NCBI RefSeq assembly: GCF_003605365.2
Contig: NZ_QYTU02000006.1
Coordinates: 1-64,000 of the forward strand
Length of the DNA: 64,000 bases
DNA from: Siminovitchia fortis
GTDB taxonomy: Bacteria > Bacillota > Bacilli > Bacillales > Bacillaceae_C
Direction of reading: 5' to 3'
Part shown: piece after piece, positions 51,935 through 64,000 of the stretch
Numbering within the stretch: the stretch's first letter is position 1
How the letters are laid out: every line of letters starts with the position of its first letter
The notes under the pieces: model-generated
What the model saw: only the letters and a program-made list of their open reading frames with translations
The model's database searches: none
What the model was told of the DNA's origin: nothing
Position numbers and translations under genes: made by a program

Positions 51935-53673
51935 GTGGTGAGCATAGGTTTCCCGATGAAAACAGGCAGCCAACAATCAGACACGGCCGTGAAGGAACAA
52001 GTGAAGACAGGGGCAGACTTGTTTATTGAGGCATTACAGAAGGAGAACGTAGAAATCATTTTCGGCTACCCGGGAGGCGCCGTACTTCCGATTTACGATG
52101 CATTATATAAGAACCCCATCAAACATATTTTGACAAGACATGAACAGGGGGCCATCCATGCAGCGGAAGGATATGCACGGGTAACCGGTAAACCGGGTGT
52201 TGTCATCGCAACTTCCGGACCGGGTGCCACCAACCTGGTTACAGGTATCGCAGATGCGATGATGGATTCCATTCCTCTTGTTATCTTCACAGGACAAGTA
52301 GCAAGTCCTGTTCTTGGAACAGATGCATTTCAGGAATCCGATATTGTCGGAATTACAATGCCGATCACAAAACATAACTACCAAGTGAAGAAGCTTGAAG
52401 ATCTTGGACGCATCATCAAAGAGGCGTTCTATATCGCCAATAGCGGAAGGCCCGGTCCTGTATTGATTGATATCCCTAAAGACATCGCAACAGAAACGGC
52501 CGGAAAATACCCGGATGAATCGCTTCATTTGCCGGGCTATCAGCCGACAACGAAGCCGAACTATTTGCAGCTTCAAAAACTTGCCAATGTCATGTCGGCA
52601 GCTAAAAAACCGCTTATCTTGGCCGGTGCGGGCGTTATTTTTTCAAAAGGCGCTGACGATTTAAAAGCATTTGTCGAAAAAACAGGATTTCCGATTACAA
52701 ATACTCTCCTGGGCCTTGGAAGCATTCCCGGCGACCATCCGCAATTCCTGGGAATGGCCGGCATGCACGGAACATACGCATCCAACATGGCCATCACGGA
52801 ATGCGACCTGCTGATCAACTTCGGAGCGCGTTTCGATGACCGGTTGACCGGGAACCTGAAACATTTTGCACCGAACGCAACAGTTGCCCATATCGACATC
52901 GATCCGGCGGAAATCGGCAAAAATGTTTCGACAGAAATCCCGATTGTTGCGGACGCGAAGGAAGTCTTGAAACAGCTTGTTGAAATGGACTTCAAATTGC
53001 CTGATATTTCTGCCTGGACTGAGCATATCCAGGAATACAAGGAGAAATATCCGTTTAAAAAACCGGTGTCCAACGATAATGAGCTCTCTTCTCCGCATGT
53101 CGTCAAAATGATCCATGACATGACCGGCGGCGATGCCATCGTTACAACGGACGTTGGGCAGCATCAAATGTGGGCCGCCCAATATTACGGATTCAACGGG
53201 CCGAATCATTGGGTTACGTCCGGAGGGCTTGGCACGATGGGCTTTGGTTTCCCATCAGCAATCGGTGCCCAGTTGGCCGATCTCGAAAAAACCGTCGTAT
53301 CCATCTCAGGTGATGGCGGATTCCAAATGTGTCTTCAGGAATTATCTGTTGTCAGAGAATTAAATCTTCCAATCAAAATTGTCATTTTGAACAACAAGGC
53401 CCTGGGGATGGTACGCCAATGGCAGGAGAAGTTTTACGATGAGCGATATTCGCAATCCCTCATTCCTGACCAGCCAGATTTCATCAAGTTGGCTGAAGCA
53501 TATGGAATAAAAGGATATAAAGTCGAGACCGAGCAAGAGGCCAAGGAAGTATTTGAAAAAACGCTGAACAGCAAGGAACCGGTTTTGATCGACTGCCGCG
53601 TCGTACAGGATGAGAATGTATATCCAATGGTTGCACCAGGCACAGGACTACATGAAATGATCGGGGTGGGAGA

Positions 53674-53677
<4 letters not shown>
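51935..53677 (+). CDS. ilvB: Acetolactate synthase large subunit
   Basis: ThDP/FAD enzyme, first common step of Val/Leu/Ile synthesis. 580 aa; [16 protein letters not shown] with the catalytic Glu in [18 protein letters not shown]-binding middle, and ThDP motif GDGGFQM...[16 protein letters not shown] at 51935 or 51938 after AAAGGAAGG. Overlaps ilvN by 4 bases. Confidence 0.96.
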
Positions 53678-56772
<3,095 letters not shown>

Positions 56773-56799
56773 AATATTACAAATTAGGAGGAAAACGGG

Positions 56800-57900
56800 A
56801 TGAAGAAACGGGTAGCTGTACTCGCTGGAGACGGTATTGGCAAAGAAGTAACGAATGCGGCAACGGCTGTTTTGGATGCAATCGGCCGCCGCTTCCATCA
56901 CGAATTTGAGTGGGTGCATGGCTTACTCGGCGGAGATGCCCTTGACCAGGCCGGTCACCCGATCCCTGAAGAGACCATCAGGAAATGCGAAGAAAGTGAT
57001 GCGATTTTACTCGGAGCAATCGGAGGGCCGAAATGGGATCATTATCCAAAGGAATTGCGGCCGGAAAAAGGGCTTCTTCAACTTCGCAAGCACTTTGAGT
57101 TAAGTGTGAACCTAAGACCCGTGCAAGCATACAAAACATTGCTTTCCTCTTCTCCTTTAAAGGAGGAAGTTGCAGAAGGCGTCGACTTGGTATTCGTCAG
57201 GGAATTGACAGGCGGCCTTTATTTCGGGGAACCGAGCTTTCACACGGATGAAGAAGCAGTTGACACATTAGTGTACAAACGCGAAGAGATCGAGCGCGTT
57301 GTCAGATTTGCATTCGAATTGGCGAAACTCCGCAAGAAAAAAGTATCGTCGGTAGATAAAGCCAACGTGTTGGAGTCAAGCCGTCTATGGCGAAAAATTG
57401 TGGAAGAAATTGCGGCTGAATTTCCTGACGTGGAATATGAGCATATGCTTGTGGATTCGACATCCATGAAGTTGATTACTTCTCCAGCTTCTTTCGACGT
57501 AATTGTAACTGAGAATATGTTCGGGGATATTTTAAGCGACGAAGCTTCCGTCATTTGCGGATCGCTTGGAATGCTCCCTTCAGCAAGCCTTCGTGCAGAC
57601 GGATTCGGCCTGTATGAGCCGGTGCACGGATCTGCTCCCGATATTGCCGGACAGAACAAAGCGAATCCGCTGGGAGCCATTTTATCCGGTGCCATGATGC
57701 TGAGAACGGCATTTGGAATGAACCAGGAAGCAGATGCCATTGAAGAAGCAGTCAAAAAAGTATTGGAAGCCGGATTTGGCACAGGTGAGTTTAAAACCCA
57801 AGGCGGAAAAGTATTGACTACGACAGAAATGACGGAAAAAGTCATTAACGAAATTGAGTGTGAACTAGTTTCAGACCATATTTTAGCAGCGTATCAGTGA
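56800..57900 (+). CDS. leuB: 3-Isopropylmalate dehydrogenase
   Basis: NAD-dependent oxidative decarboxylation in leucine synthesis. 366 aa; [25 protein letters not shown], and metal-binding [22 protein letters not shown] site; 27 bp after leuA. Confidence 0.97.
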   Translation: MKKRVAVLAGDGIGKEVTNAATAVLDAIGRRFHHEFEWVHGLLGGDALDQAGHPIPEETIRKCEESDAILLGAIGGPKWDHYPKELRPEKGLLQLRKHFELSVNLRPVQAYKTLLSSSPLKEEVAEGVDLVFVRELTGGLYFGEPSFHTDEEAVDTLVYKREEIERVVRFAFELAKLRKKKVSSVDKANVLESSRLWRKIVEEIAAEFPDVEYEHMLVDSTSMKLITSPASFDVIVTENMFGDILSDEASVICGSLGMLPSASLRADGFGLYEPVHGSAPDIAGQNKANPLGAILSGAMMLRTAFGMNQEADAIEEAVKKVLEAGFGTGEFKTQGGKVLTTTEMTEKVINEIECELVSDHILAAYQ

Positions 57901-57910
57901 GGTGTGGAAG

Positions 57911-59326
57911 ATGGGCAAAACAATTATTGAAAAAATTTGGGAAAAACATGTTGTTCATAGTGAAGAGTCAAAACCGGATCTCATTTATATCGATCTGCAC
58001 CTTGTCCACGAGGTAACATCTCCGCAGGCGTTTGAGGGACTTCGCTTAAACGGCCGTAAAGTGAGAAGGCCTGATCTTACGTTTGCCACTATGGACCATA
58101 ACGTTCCAACAAGAACGAATGAAGAGGTAACAGATCCGATTGCCAAAACACAGATGACTACGCTGGAGAAAAATTGTGCGGAATTTGGGGTGCCGTTGGC
58201 AGGAGTGGGCCATCCTGACCAGGGAATCGTCCATGTCATCGGCCCTGAACTTGGTTTAACACAGCCGGGAAAAACAATCGTGTGTGGAGACAGCCATACT
58301 TCTACACACGGCGCTTTCGGAGCTCTTGCTTTTGGAATCGGAACGAGTGAAGTGGAACACGTTCTTTCTACGCAGACTTTATGGCAGCAAAAGCCGAAAA
58401 CAATGCAAGTCAAAGTGAACGGCAAACTTGGTGCCGGAGTTACTGCAAAAGACTTGATTTTAGCGATCATTGCCAAGCATGGTGTTGACGTTGGAACAGG
58501 GCATGTCATTGAATACACAGGTGAAGCCATCCGCAATTTGACGATGGAAGAGCGCATGACCGTTTGCAACATGTCCATCGAAGCCGGGGCAAGAGCAGGC
58601 CTGATCAGCCCGGACGAAACAACATTCGAATATTTGAAAGGCCGTGAGCATGTCCCGTCAGGAGAAGAGTTTGATAAATTAGTAGAAGAGTGGAAACAGC
58701 TAGCGTCTGATGCAGATGCTGAATATGACTCAGTGATCGAAATTGAGGCTTCGGAAATCGAACCATTCGTGACATGGGGAACAAATCCTTCCATGGGTGT
58801 CCGGATTTCCCAGAGCATTCCTAAACCGGAAGATGCGGCAAGCGAATCAGAAAAAGAATCCATCGAGCAGGCTCTTCACTATATGGGCTTGGACGGCGGC
58901 ATGAAAATGTCCGATGTGGATATTCAATATGTGTTCATCGGCTCCTGCACAAACTCCCGCATCGAAGACTTAAGAGCGGCGGCTGAAGTGCTGAAGGGGA
59001 GAAAAGTCAAAGAGGGGGTAACAGCCATCGTTGTCCCCGGTTCCCGTACTGTAAAGGCGCAAGCTGAGGAAGAGGGCTTGGATAAAATTTTCCTAGAATC
59101 AGGTTTTGAATGGCGGGAGACAGGGTGCAGTATGTGTCTTGCGATGAATGCTGACCAGGTACCTGCAGGCAAACGCTGCGCCTCTACATCCAACCGGAAC
59201 TTTGAAGGACGCCAAGGAAACGGATCACGTACGCATCTTGTCAGCCCGGCAATGGCTGCAGCGGCAGCTGTTGAAGGCCGCTTCGTTGATGTAAGGCATA
59301 TGATGAAAGGAGAGGTTCACGCATGA
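57911..59326 (+). CDS. leuC: Isopropylmalate isomerase large subunit
   Basis: Aconitase-family [4Fe-4S] enzyme with LeuD. 471 aa from [13 protein letters not shown] after [30 protein letters not shown], and cluster cysteines in [11 protein letters not shown] and [14 protein letters not shown] at 57902 is possible but unlikely. Overlaps leuD by 4 bases. Confidence 0.97.
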   Translation: MGKTIIEKIWEKHVVHSEESKPDLIYIDLHLVHEVTSPQAFEGLRLNGRKVRRPDLTFATMDHNVPTRTNEEVTDPIAKTQMTTLEKNCAEFGVPLAGVGHPDQGIVHVIGPELGLTQPGKTIVCGDSHTSTHGAFGALAFGIGTSEVEHVLSTQTLWQQKPKTMQVKVNGKLGAGVTAKDLILAIIAKHGVDVGTGHVIEYTGEAIRNLTMEERMTVCNMSIEAGARAGLISPDETTFEYLKGREHVPSGEEFDKLVEEWKQLASDADAEYDSVIEIEASEIEPFVTWGTNPSMGVRISQSIPKPEDAASESEKESIEQALHYMGLDGGMKMSDVDIQYVFIGSCTNSRIEDLRAAAEVLKGRKVKEGVTAIVVPGSRTVKAQAEEEGLDKIFLESGFEWRETGCSMCLAMNADQVPAGKRCASTSNRNFEGRQGNGSRTHLVSPAMAAAAAVEGRFVDVRHMMKGEVHA

Positions 59327-59910
59327 GGCCGATAAAAGAAGTAACAAGCGTCATTACACCATTGGATCGCGTGAACGTCGATACGGACCAAATCATTCCG
59401 AAACAATTTTTAAAAAGAATTGAACGGACAGGGTTCGGGAAGTTTTTATTTTATCACTGGCGTTTCAATGACGATGGTACGGAAAAGTCCGACTTTGTCT
59501 TAAACAAGCCGGAATATAAGAACAGTGAGATTCTTGTAGCCCGGGAAAATTTCGGTTGCGGCTCTTCCCGTGAGCATGCGCCATGGGCTTTGGGAGACTT
59601 CGGCTTTCGCGTTGTCATTGCTGCGAGTTTTGCTGATATTTTCCATAGCAACTGCTTTAAAAATGGCATTCTGCCAATACAATTGAAAGAAACAGAGATT
59701 GAAGAACTTCTTCAGGCAGGGAAAGAAAAACCATTGAAGATTACCGTCAATCTGGAAACGGAAACGATTGAGGCAGAGAATGGAAAAACGTATACTTTCT
59801 CCATTGATCCATACCGCCGGCAAATGCTTTTAAACGGGTGGGATGAAATCGCATTGACACTGCAGCTGGAAGATAAAATTGCAGCATATGAGAATTCTAT
59901 AGCAAAATAA
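59323..59910 (+). CDS. leuD: Isopropylmalate isomerase small subunit
   Basis: 195 aa, swivelling domain of the isomerase. [30 protein letters not shown] and [19 protein letters not shown] are diagnostic. Last gene of the ilv-leu operon. Confidence 0.97.
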   Translation: MRPIKEVTSVITPLDRVNVDTDQIIPKQFLKRIERTGFGKFLFYHWRFNDDGTEKSDFVLNKPEYKNSEILVARENFGCGSSREHAPWALGDFGFRVVIAASFADIFHSNCFKNGILPIQLKETEIEELLQAGKEKPLKITVNLETETIEAENGKTYTFSIDPYRRQMLLNGWDEIALTLQLEDKIAAYENSIAK

Positions 59911-59911
59911 C

Positions 59912-59948
59912 AAAATGCCCGCAGGCACCAGCCCTGCGGGCATTTTTT
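59912..59948 (+). terminator. ilv-leu operon terminator
   Basis: A 14-bp stem AAAATGCCCGCAGG/CCTGCGGGCATTTT with T-run. Confidence 0.95.
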
Positions 59949-60050
59949 CACTTCCTTCATTGCTCCAAACGCCGGCCTTTAGGAATGATTCGGGCTTTTC
60001 CACATACAAATTAGTGAAAGAGGAATGGAAAATAAGGAGACCAGCCCTAT

Positions 60051-60743
60051 ATGATCCAAGATTTCCTTCAAGTGTTTCTCATGACCCTTGTGAGCGATAT
60101 TGATAACATGCTGATTCTTGGAGCCGTTTTGCGAAGGCACTCTTATTTTGAAGTTACTTTTCTTGCGGCCGTTATGTTGACGATTACCCGGACAGCATAT
60201 GTTTGTGTCGTGGAGGGGCTGTCGGATGTCCCGATGTTTCATTTTCTGACTGGACTCATTTTGCTTTTTATATCTTATAAGCTTGTAACAAAACTGATTT
60301 ATGGTGTAGAAACATTAAGATCATCGCGTTCCATATTCCTGCTTCAAAAAATAAAAATATTAGCCGCTTTGGCTGCAACTGACTTTTTGATCTGCTGGGA
60401 CGGGGTTCTCATCGTATCAAACATTTCCGATCATATCCCCATCATTTCAATAGGAATTTTTTGCAGTCTTTTAATCTCTCTCTATTTTTTACGGCTCATT
60501 ATAAAACTGGCTGCCGCTATTCCTTGGATCAACGTGGTTGCGGGGGGATTTATTGCTCAAAATGCCATTATGTCAATGGCAAAGGATCCGTGGATAGAAG
60601 GCTGGATCAATTATGCTGACGAGTTTGTACCAGAGGTCAACATCGTAAATACCGCTGCTAATGGCGCCGTCATTATCATTGTGGTCATTGGCCTGATTTC
60701 CTATATTAAGCACCATCGAATCATTATACATAGGAAGTTTTGA
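60051..60743 (+). CDS. TerC-family integral membrane protein
   Basis: 230 aa, about seven helices. TerC signature acidic motifs: LVSDIDNMLILGAVLRR near the N terminus and TDFLICWDGVLIVSNI in the middle. Family members export manganese or help metalation of exported proteins (YceF, YkoY in B. subtilis). Which applies here cannot be told. AAGGAGA about 10 nt upstream. Confidence 0.82.
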   Translation: MIQDFLQVFLMTLVSDIDNMLILGAVLRRHSYFEVTFLAAVMLTITRTAYVCVVEGLSDVPMFHFLTGLILLFISYKLVTKLIYGVETLRSSRSIFLLQKIKILAALAATDFLICWDGVLIVSNISDHIPIISIGIFCSLLISLYFLRLIIKLAAAIPWINVVAGGFIAQNAIMSMAKDPWIEGWINYADEFVPEVNIVNTAANGAVIIIVVIGLISYIKHHRIIIHRKF

Positions 60744-60763
60744 TGAAATAGGACCACACTATA

Positions 60764-60796
60764 AGTCCCTTACTTCTGATCGAAGGGGATTTTTTG
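60764..60796 (+). terminator. Terminator after the TerC gene
   Basis: TCCCTT pairs with AAGGGG(A) followed by TTTTTTG. Confidence 0.7.
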
Positions 60797-60915
60797 TTTA
60801 TTTCACCATAAGATGGAAAGTCGATTGAAAGATATTTCTTTCCCGGGGATGTTTTTGTCATTATAATACCCCTTGCGGCCCCAACTTTTTGCCTGTATAA
60901 TAAGAAATATCAATT

Positions 60916-60950
60916 AAACTAATAAAACTTTTTTTGTTTAAATGGTTTTC
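60916..60950. promoter_or_regulatory. Possible TetR operator upstream of the regulator gene
   Basis: AAACTAATAAAAC and TAAATGGTTTTC resemble the two arms of the inverted repeat found ahead of the MFS gene. Confidence 0.4.
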
Positions 60951-60964
60951 AAAGGAGTATTTCA

Positions 60965-61528
60965 ATGAAAGATCGGATTATGCAGGCTTTTGTTGATGAA
61001 GTCAAAGACAAGGGAATTAAGTTTACGATGGATGATTTAGCAGGACGATTGGGCATCAGTAAACGCACTTTATATGAGCACTTTTCTTCCAAAGTTGAGA
61101 TTCTGGACGCTATTATAGATTTAACGATCACAGAATTTGATGAAAAAACGGAAGCTATTATTCAAGACAGCAGCTTAACGCTTTTGGAAAAAATTAAAGA
61201 GGCGATTATGGTCGTTCCGAAGTACGATGAATTTTATGATCTGCAAATACTTGAACAGATGAAAAGGTATTACCCTAAGCAGTGGGAAAAAATGAATAAT
61301 TCTCTATATGAGTGGGAGGCTTTAAAAAAACTGCTTGAACAGGGTATTGAAGAAGGCCTCATTAAAGATCAAAATGTTGAATTGCTTATGCGGTTGGTTA
61401 TTGATGCTACGAATCTGACGTTGGACCGGCGTTTCATTTGGGAAAATAGGATCACCGTCCAAGAGGCAATGAATGGGATTGTGAATGTGTTATTGTTTGG
61501 AATGGTTGAGGAAAATGCCGAGCCTTAG
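60965..61528 (+). CDS. TetR/AcrR-family regulator
   Basis: 187 aa. N-terminal helix-turn-helix (about residues 18-50: MDDLAGRLGISKRTLYEHFSS) and a helical ligand-binding domain. Precedes an MFS exporter gene by 77 bp in the same direction, so probably represses itself and the exporter. AAAGGAG upstream. Confidence 0.88.
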   Translation: MKDRIMQAFVDEVKDKGIKFTMDDLAGRLGISKRTLYEHFSSKVEILDAIIDLTITEFDEKTEAIIQDSSLTLLEKIKEAIMVVPKYDEFYDLQILEQMKRYYPKQWEKMNNSLYEWEALKKLLEQGIEEGLIKDQNVELLMRLVIDATNLTLDRRFIWENRITVQEAMNGIVNVLLFGMVEENAEP

Positions 61529-61558
61529 TAGTTGTCTCGGCGGTTTAATTTTCTTTAA

Positions 61559-61584
61559 AAAACTAAAAAAACCTAAATAGTTTT
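61559..61584. promoter_or_regulatory. Possible TetR operator upstream of the MFS gene
   Basis: AAAACTA (61559-61565) and TAGTTTT (61578-61584) form a perfect 7-bp inverted repeat with a 12-bp gap. Confidence 0.5.
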
Positions 61585-61605
61585 CGAATTTTATAGAGGT
61601 GTAAA

Positions 61606-62832
61606 ATGAATTTTATTAAACAAATGAGTGTGAAAAAAAAACTTGGGTTAATGTTTGCCATCACGATTTTGTTTTTAGACATGCTGCTATATAGCGTCAT
61701 CATACCGCTGACGCCTTATTATGAAGAAAATTTCAAAGCTTCGCCGACTATGATCGGTATATTGTTCAGCAGCTATTCCATTACTTTATTGATCTTCACC
61801 ACATACTTTGGAAAATTGACAGATCGGATCGGCAGGAAAAAGCCGATTGTTATCGGGCTGATTGGGATGACTGTCGCGACCATCGTATTTGCCCATCCCA
61901 TCAATTTTGAGATGCTGATTATTGCAAGGGGGCTGCAAGGTGTCGCTTCGGCGGCAACCTGGACCGCATCGCTTGCTCTCCTTGCTGATATGTTCGTCAA
62001 AAAGGAGCGGGCATTTGCCATGGGGGTTGCCATGACAAGCATGTCTGCAGGAACATTATTAGGAGCGCCGATTGGCGGCTTTCTAATTGAGTTTGGAGGA
62101 TACGCAACGCCGTTTTATACGGCTTCAGTAATGCTGATCATTGTCATGATATTGGCGGCCATCTACCTGCAGGATGAGCATAAGGCAGTTGTTCAGGCGT
62201 CCAAGAAGGTTGTGGATCTGTTAAAACAGCGTGAAGTCGTTTGGATTTTGACCATCATGGTGGTTGGCGAAGGAATTATGACGATGCTGGAACCGATTTT
62301 GCCGATATATTTATCGGGCACTTTTACTGGGAATTCATTTTTCATAGGCCTGATGTTTGGAGTAATCACGTTGGCTTATGGAATAATGGCTCCGGTATCA
62401 GGACTTCTGATCAATAAATACACACCGAGCCGGGTTGTGCTGGTCGGTTTGCTGCTTGCAGGGCTTATCCTGCCTTTCGTCGTTATCGCCCAATCCACCT
62501 TGCAGATGGTTATTGCCTTACTATTCTTAGGGGCAAGCATGGGACTCGCCGTATCTCCTACGTTAACAATGCTTGGCAACACACAAAAAGAGGGAGAGCA
62601 AAACTCCTACGGAGCTTTATACAGCTTATTTAATATATTTTTTGCCGTCGCTGCCATCATCGGTCCCTTTGTGGGAGGAGTGCTGACGGATGTATTCACT
62701 TCGAAAATTACGATTTTCATTGCAAGCGGAGCCGTCATCCTCTCCACATATGGACTTTCTTTAACGAGGAAGAAGAGCATGGGGAACCTGGAGTGTGTGC
62801 CATCGGCAGAAACCGTTCAAAGGATGGATTGA
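61606..62832 (+). CDS. MFS drug/solute exporter
   Basis: 408 aa, 12 predicted helices. Motif A between helices 2 and 3 (GKLTDRIGRKKPIVIG) and motif C-like GTLLGAPIGGFL in helix 5, typical of DHA1 multidrug exporters. Acidic residue in helix 1 (ILFLDMLLYSVIIPLTP). GAGGTG ribosome binding site. Substrate unknown; regulated by the adjacent TetR protein in all likelihood. Confidence 0.9.
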   Translation: MNFIKQMSVKKKLGLMFAITILFLDMLLYSVIIPLTPYYEENFKASPTMIGILFSSYSITLLIFTTYFGKLTDRIGRKKPIVIGLIGMTVATIVFAHPINFEMLIIARGLQGVASAATWTASLALLADMFVKKERAFAMGVAMTSMSAGTLLGAPIGGFLIEFGGYATPFYTASVMLIIVMILAAIYLQDEHKAVVQASKKVVDLLKQREVVWILTIMVVGEGIMTMLEPILPIYLSGTFTGNSFFIGLMFGVITLAYGIMAPVSGLLINKYTPSRVVLVGLLLAGLILPFVVIAQSTLQMVIALLFLGASMGLAVSPTLTMLGNTQKEGEQNSYGALYSLFNIFFAVAAIIGPFVGGVLTDVFTSKITIFIASGAVILSTYGLSLTRKKSMGNLECVPSAETVQRMD

Positions 62833-62884
62833 TGCTTGGCCCCCCAGGTCCACTAAACCGTAGAATCATCCGCTTTAACCAAAC

Positions 62885-62927
62885 AAAAAGCCTTGGCTGA
62901 GTGAATAAACACAGCCGAGGCTTTTTT
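62885..62927 (+). terminator. MFS gene terminator
   Basis: AAAGCCTTGGCTG pairs with CAGCCGAGGCTTT plus T-run. Confidence 0.9.
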
Positions 62928-62977
62928 AAAGGAAAGTATAATTTTTCATTGGTATTCATATAAAAGTATTGTTGCTT

Positions 62978-63124
62978 TGTCCAGCTCCAGCGCCCAGCGA
63001 CTAGCAGACTTCACGCTTCTTCCTACGATAAGTCAACATCGCTCCGTTGCGCTGCGCGTGTTTCCTTTATCTCGTCAGAAGCGCTCCAGTCTGTACGTCG
63101 ATAAACAGGCGCTTGCGCCTTTGT
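62978..63124 (+). repeat. Nested-palindrome repeat, copy 9 (empty form)
   Basis: From TGTCCAGCTCCAGCGCC to GCGCTTGCGCCTTTG. Outer shells are those of copies 2B/3 (GCGACTAGCAGACTT with AGTCTGTACGTCGA; CGCTTC..TACGATAA with TTTATCTCGTCAGAAGCG), but the inner element is absent: GCGTGTTTCCTTTATC is continuous. Ends at the stop codon of the permease gene on the other strand. Confidence 0.87.
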
Positions 63125-63811
63125 TCAAACCGACACTTTACGGAGCAGCAAATAGGAGGCAGCCATACTGAAAAGAACAACCGGGATGAGCCGATAGGAA
63201 AGCCCGACTGCTGTTTGGTTTGAGAACCATTTAAAGATATCGGGCCAAACATGAAACTGATGGAACAGCAGCACAATGACACTTCCAATCAGTAAAACGG
63301 CCAGCGATAAGATCATCATTCCTTTCACGCCAAAACGCCGGGCAAAGCTTGCAATCAGAAATCCAAGGAAAAATAAAAAGCTGAATAGGATCACATACAT
63401 AATCAACTGCTGGAAAAATGAGGTTCCGTCATTTAAATACGGGAAGTAAAAAAAATGGAACCTATTTCCCCAGCCACTGGTCCTGTTCTCGATCGAAGTG
63501 AAGATACGTATTAATGCACCGAGGATAAAGCATGCTGCCAGACCCATTAAAACAGTGCCGAAGAAGTAATCCTTTCTCGTTACAGACATCCCGATCGCAA
63601 ACGGAAAAGACTGTACGACGACCAAGATGCCCATTACAAAGGCATAAACAAAAATGGAAGTGATGCCCCCTGTGTAAAACGCTTCATCATTATTGATCAG
63701 CAGGCTGACGATCAAGTGAACAAAAAAGCTTGAAGAGAGAATGATGGATGGGATATAAAGCCAACCCCATTTGTCTTTTCTATGAATGTGTAGCACGCTT
63801 TGGATACTCAT
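63125..63811 (-). CDS. ABC-2 type transporter permease
   Basis: 228 aa, six hydrophobic helices; MSIQSVLHIHRKDKWGWLYIPSII at the N terminus. Partner of the ATPase gene whose stop overlaps its start (ATGA). Likely an exporter of the small ABC-2 class; substrate unknown. Its stop codon touches repeat copy 9. Confidence 0.75.
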   Translation of the reverse strand: MSIQSVLHIHRKDKWGWLYIPSIILSSSFFVHLIVSLLINNDEAFYTGGITSIFVYAFVMGILVVVQSFPFAIGMSVTRKDYFFGTVLMGLAACFILGALIRIFTSIENRTSGWGNRFHFFYFPYLNDGTSFFQQLIMYVILFSFLFFLGFLIASFARRFGVKGMMILSLAVLLIGSVIVLLFHQFHVWPDIFKWFSNQTAVGLSYRLIPVVLFSMAASYLLLRKVSV

Positions 63812-64000
63812 TTGGCCACCGCTCCTTTTTGGTCACGCTTTCCGCCTGTCAAATAGACGATTAACTGTTGAAGAGATACCGATGACACTTCAAGATCAAG
63901 TGATTCCGCCTGGTTTTGCCCGGAATAGTGATCATTCCGAATGACTGTAGCGGAAAGCAATCCTCCAAACGGTTCCTGATGAACGACTTCTTTTCCTGCA
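63808..64000 (-). CDS. ABC transporter ATP-binding protein, C-terminal part (cut by window edge)
   Basis: Only the last 63 or so codons are in the window, ending in VSLQQLIVYLTGGKRDQKGAVAK. The pattern SLDLEVSSVSLQQLIVYLTG is usual for the C-terminal end of ABC-2 ATPases. The nucleotide-binding motifs lie outside. Overlaps the permease start, so the two are co-translated. Confidence 0.72.
   Translation of the reverse strand, partial: AGKEVVHQEPFGGLLSATVIRNDHYSGQNQAESLDLEVSSVSLQQLIVYLTGGKRDQKGAVAK

Noticed and set aside
57985-58863. A 292-codon minus-strand frame inside leuC
   Set aside because: Antisense to a full-length conserved gene; Ser/Pro-rich low-complexity translation typical of a shadow frame.

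Overview
This 64 kb window is a chromosomal stretch from an endospore-forming member of the Bacillaceae (Bacillus sensu lato, not B. subtilis itself). The evidence is the near-canonical Bacillus gene order rpoE-pyrG-ywjG-spo0F-fbaA-tal-murAB-glpX-rho-rpmE-tdk-prfA-prmC-spoIIR-ywlC-mntP-ywlE-rpiB-ywlG-glyA-upp-mnaA-atp operon-ywzB-ywmB-murAA-spoIID-spoIIQ-spoIIID-mbl-flhO-flhP-fabZ-ywpF-ssbB, the sporulation genes (spo0F, spoIIR, spoIID, spoIIQ, spoIIID), strong AGGAGG-type ribosome binding sites and many GTG/TTG starts. No rRNA, tRNA, CRISPR array, prophage or transposase gene was seen.

Layout. 0-21.5 kb: information processing and central metabolism (RNA polymerase delta, CTP synthase, aldolase, transaldolase, FBPase, Rho, L31, thymidine kinase, RF1 and its methylase), the Spo0F phosphorelay protein, SpoIIR, tRNA threonylcarbamoylation, Mn export, protein-arginine phosphatase, glycine/serine and uracil salvage. 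21.7-29 kb: a complete F1Fo ATP synthase operon (atpZ-like, I, B, E, F, H, A, G, D, C). 29-38.1 kb: wall synthesis and mid-sporulation genes, MreB-like Mbl and two flagellar rod proteins. 38.1-48.5 kb: a mixed region with fabZ, an Asn/Asp-rich lipoprotein, ssbB, alkaline phosphatase, a LysM-NlpC/P60 wall hydrolase, methionine gamma-lyase, nagB and an orphan HlyD-like/Yip1-like pair. 48.7-59.9 kb: a full branched-chain amino acid cluster (ilvE, ilvD, T-box, ilvB, ilvN, ilvC, leuA, leuB, leuC, leuD). 60-64 kb: TerC-family protein, TetR plus MFS exporter, and an ABC-2 type transporter cut by the window edge.

Regulation that can be read directly: a pyrG leader with a GGGC start and a C/T-rich terminator stem (reiterative-transcription attenuator), a dense cluster of DnaA boxes around the spoIIR-ywlC junction with more boxes around tdk, a CodY-like box on the ilvE promoter, a T-box between ilvD and ilvB, strong terminator-like hairpins inside the atp operon, and likely sigma-H, sigma-E, sigma-F and ComK sites.

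The most unusual content is a family of non-coding palindromic repeats found at nine main loci, all intergenic or abutting gene ends. Copies share termini (TGTCYAGCTCCAGSCGCC at one end, GCGCTTGCGCTTTTCT at the other) and are built like Russian dolls: shells of inverted repeat enclose other, apparently complete copies, so empty and filled versions of the same element can be compared within the window. Two loci carry only the fused ends. Several copies end exactly on the stop codon of a neighbouring gene. I know of no encoded protein in them. They look like non-autonomous, self-nesting palindromic mobile elements and are the best candidate here for something poorly described.
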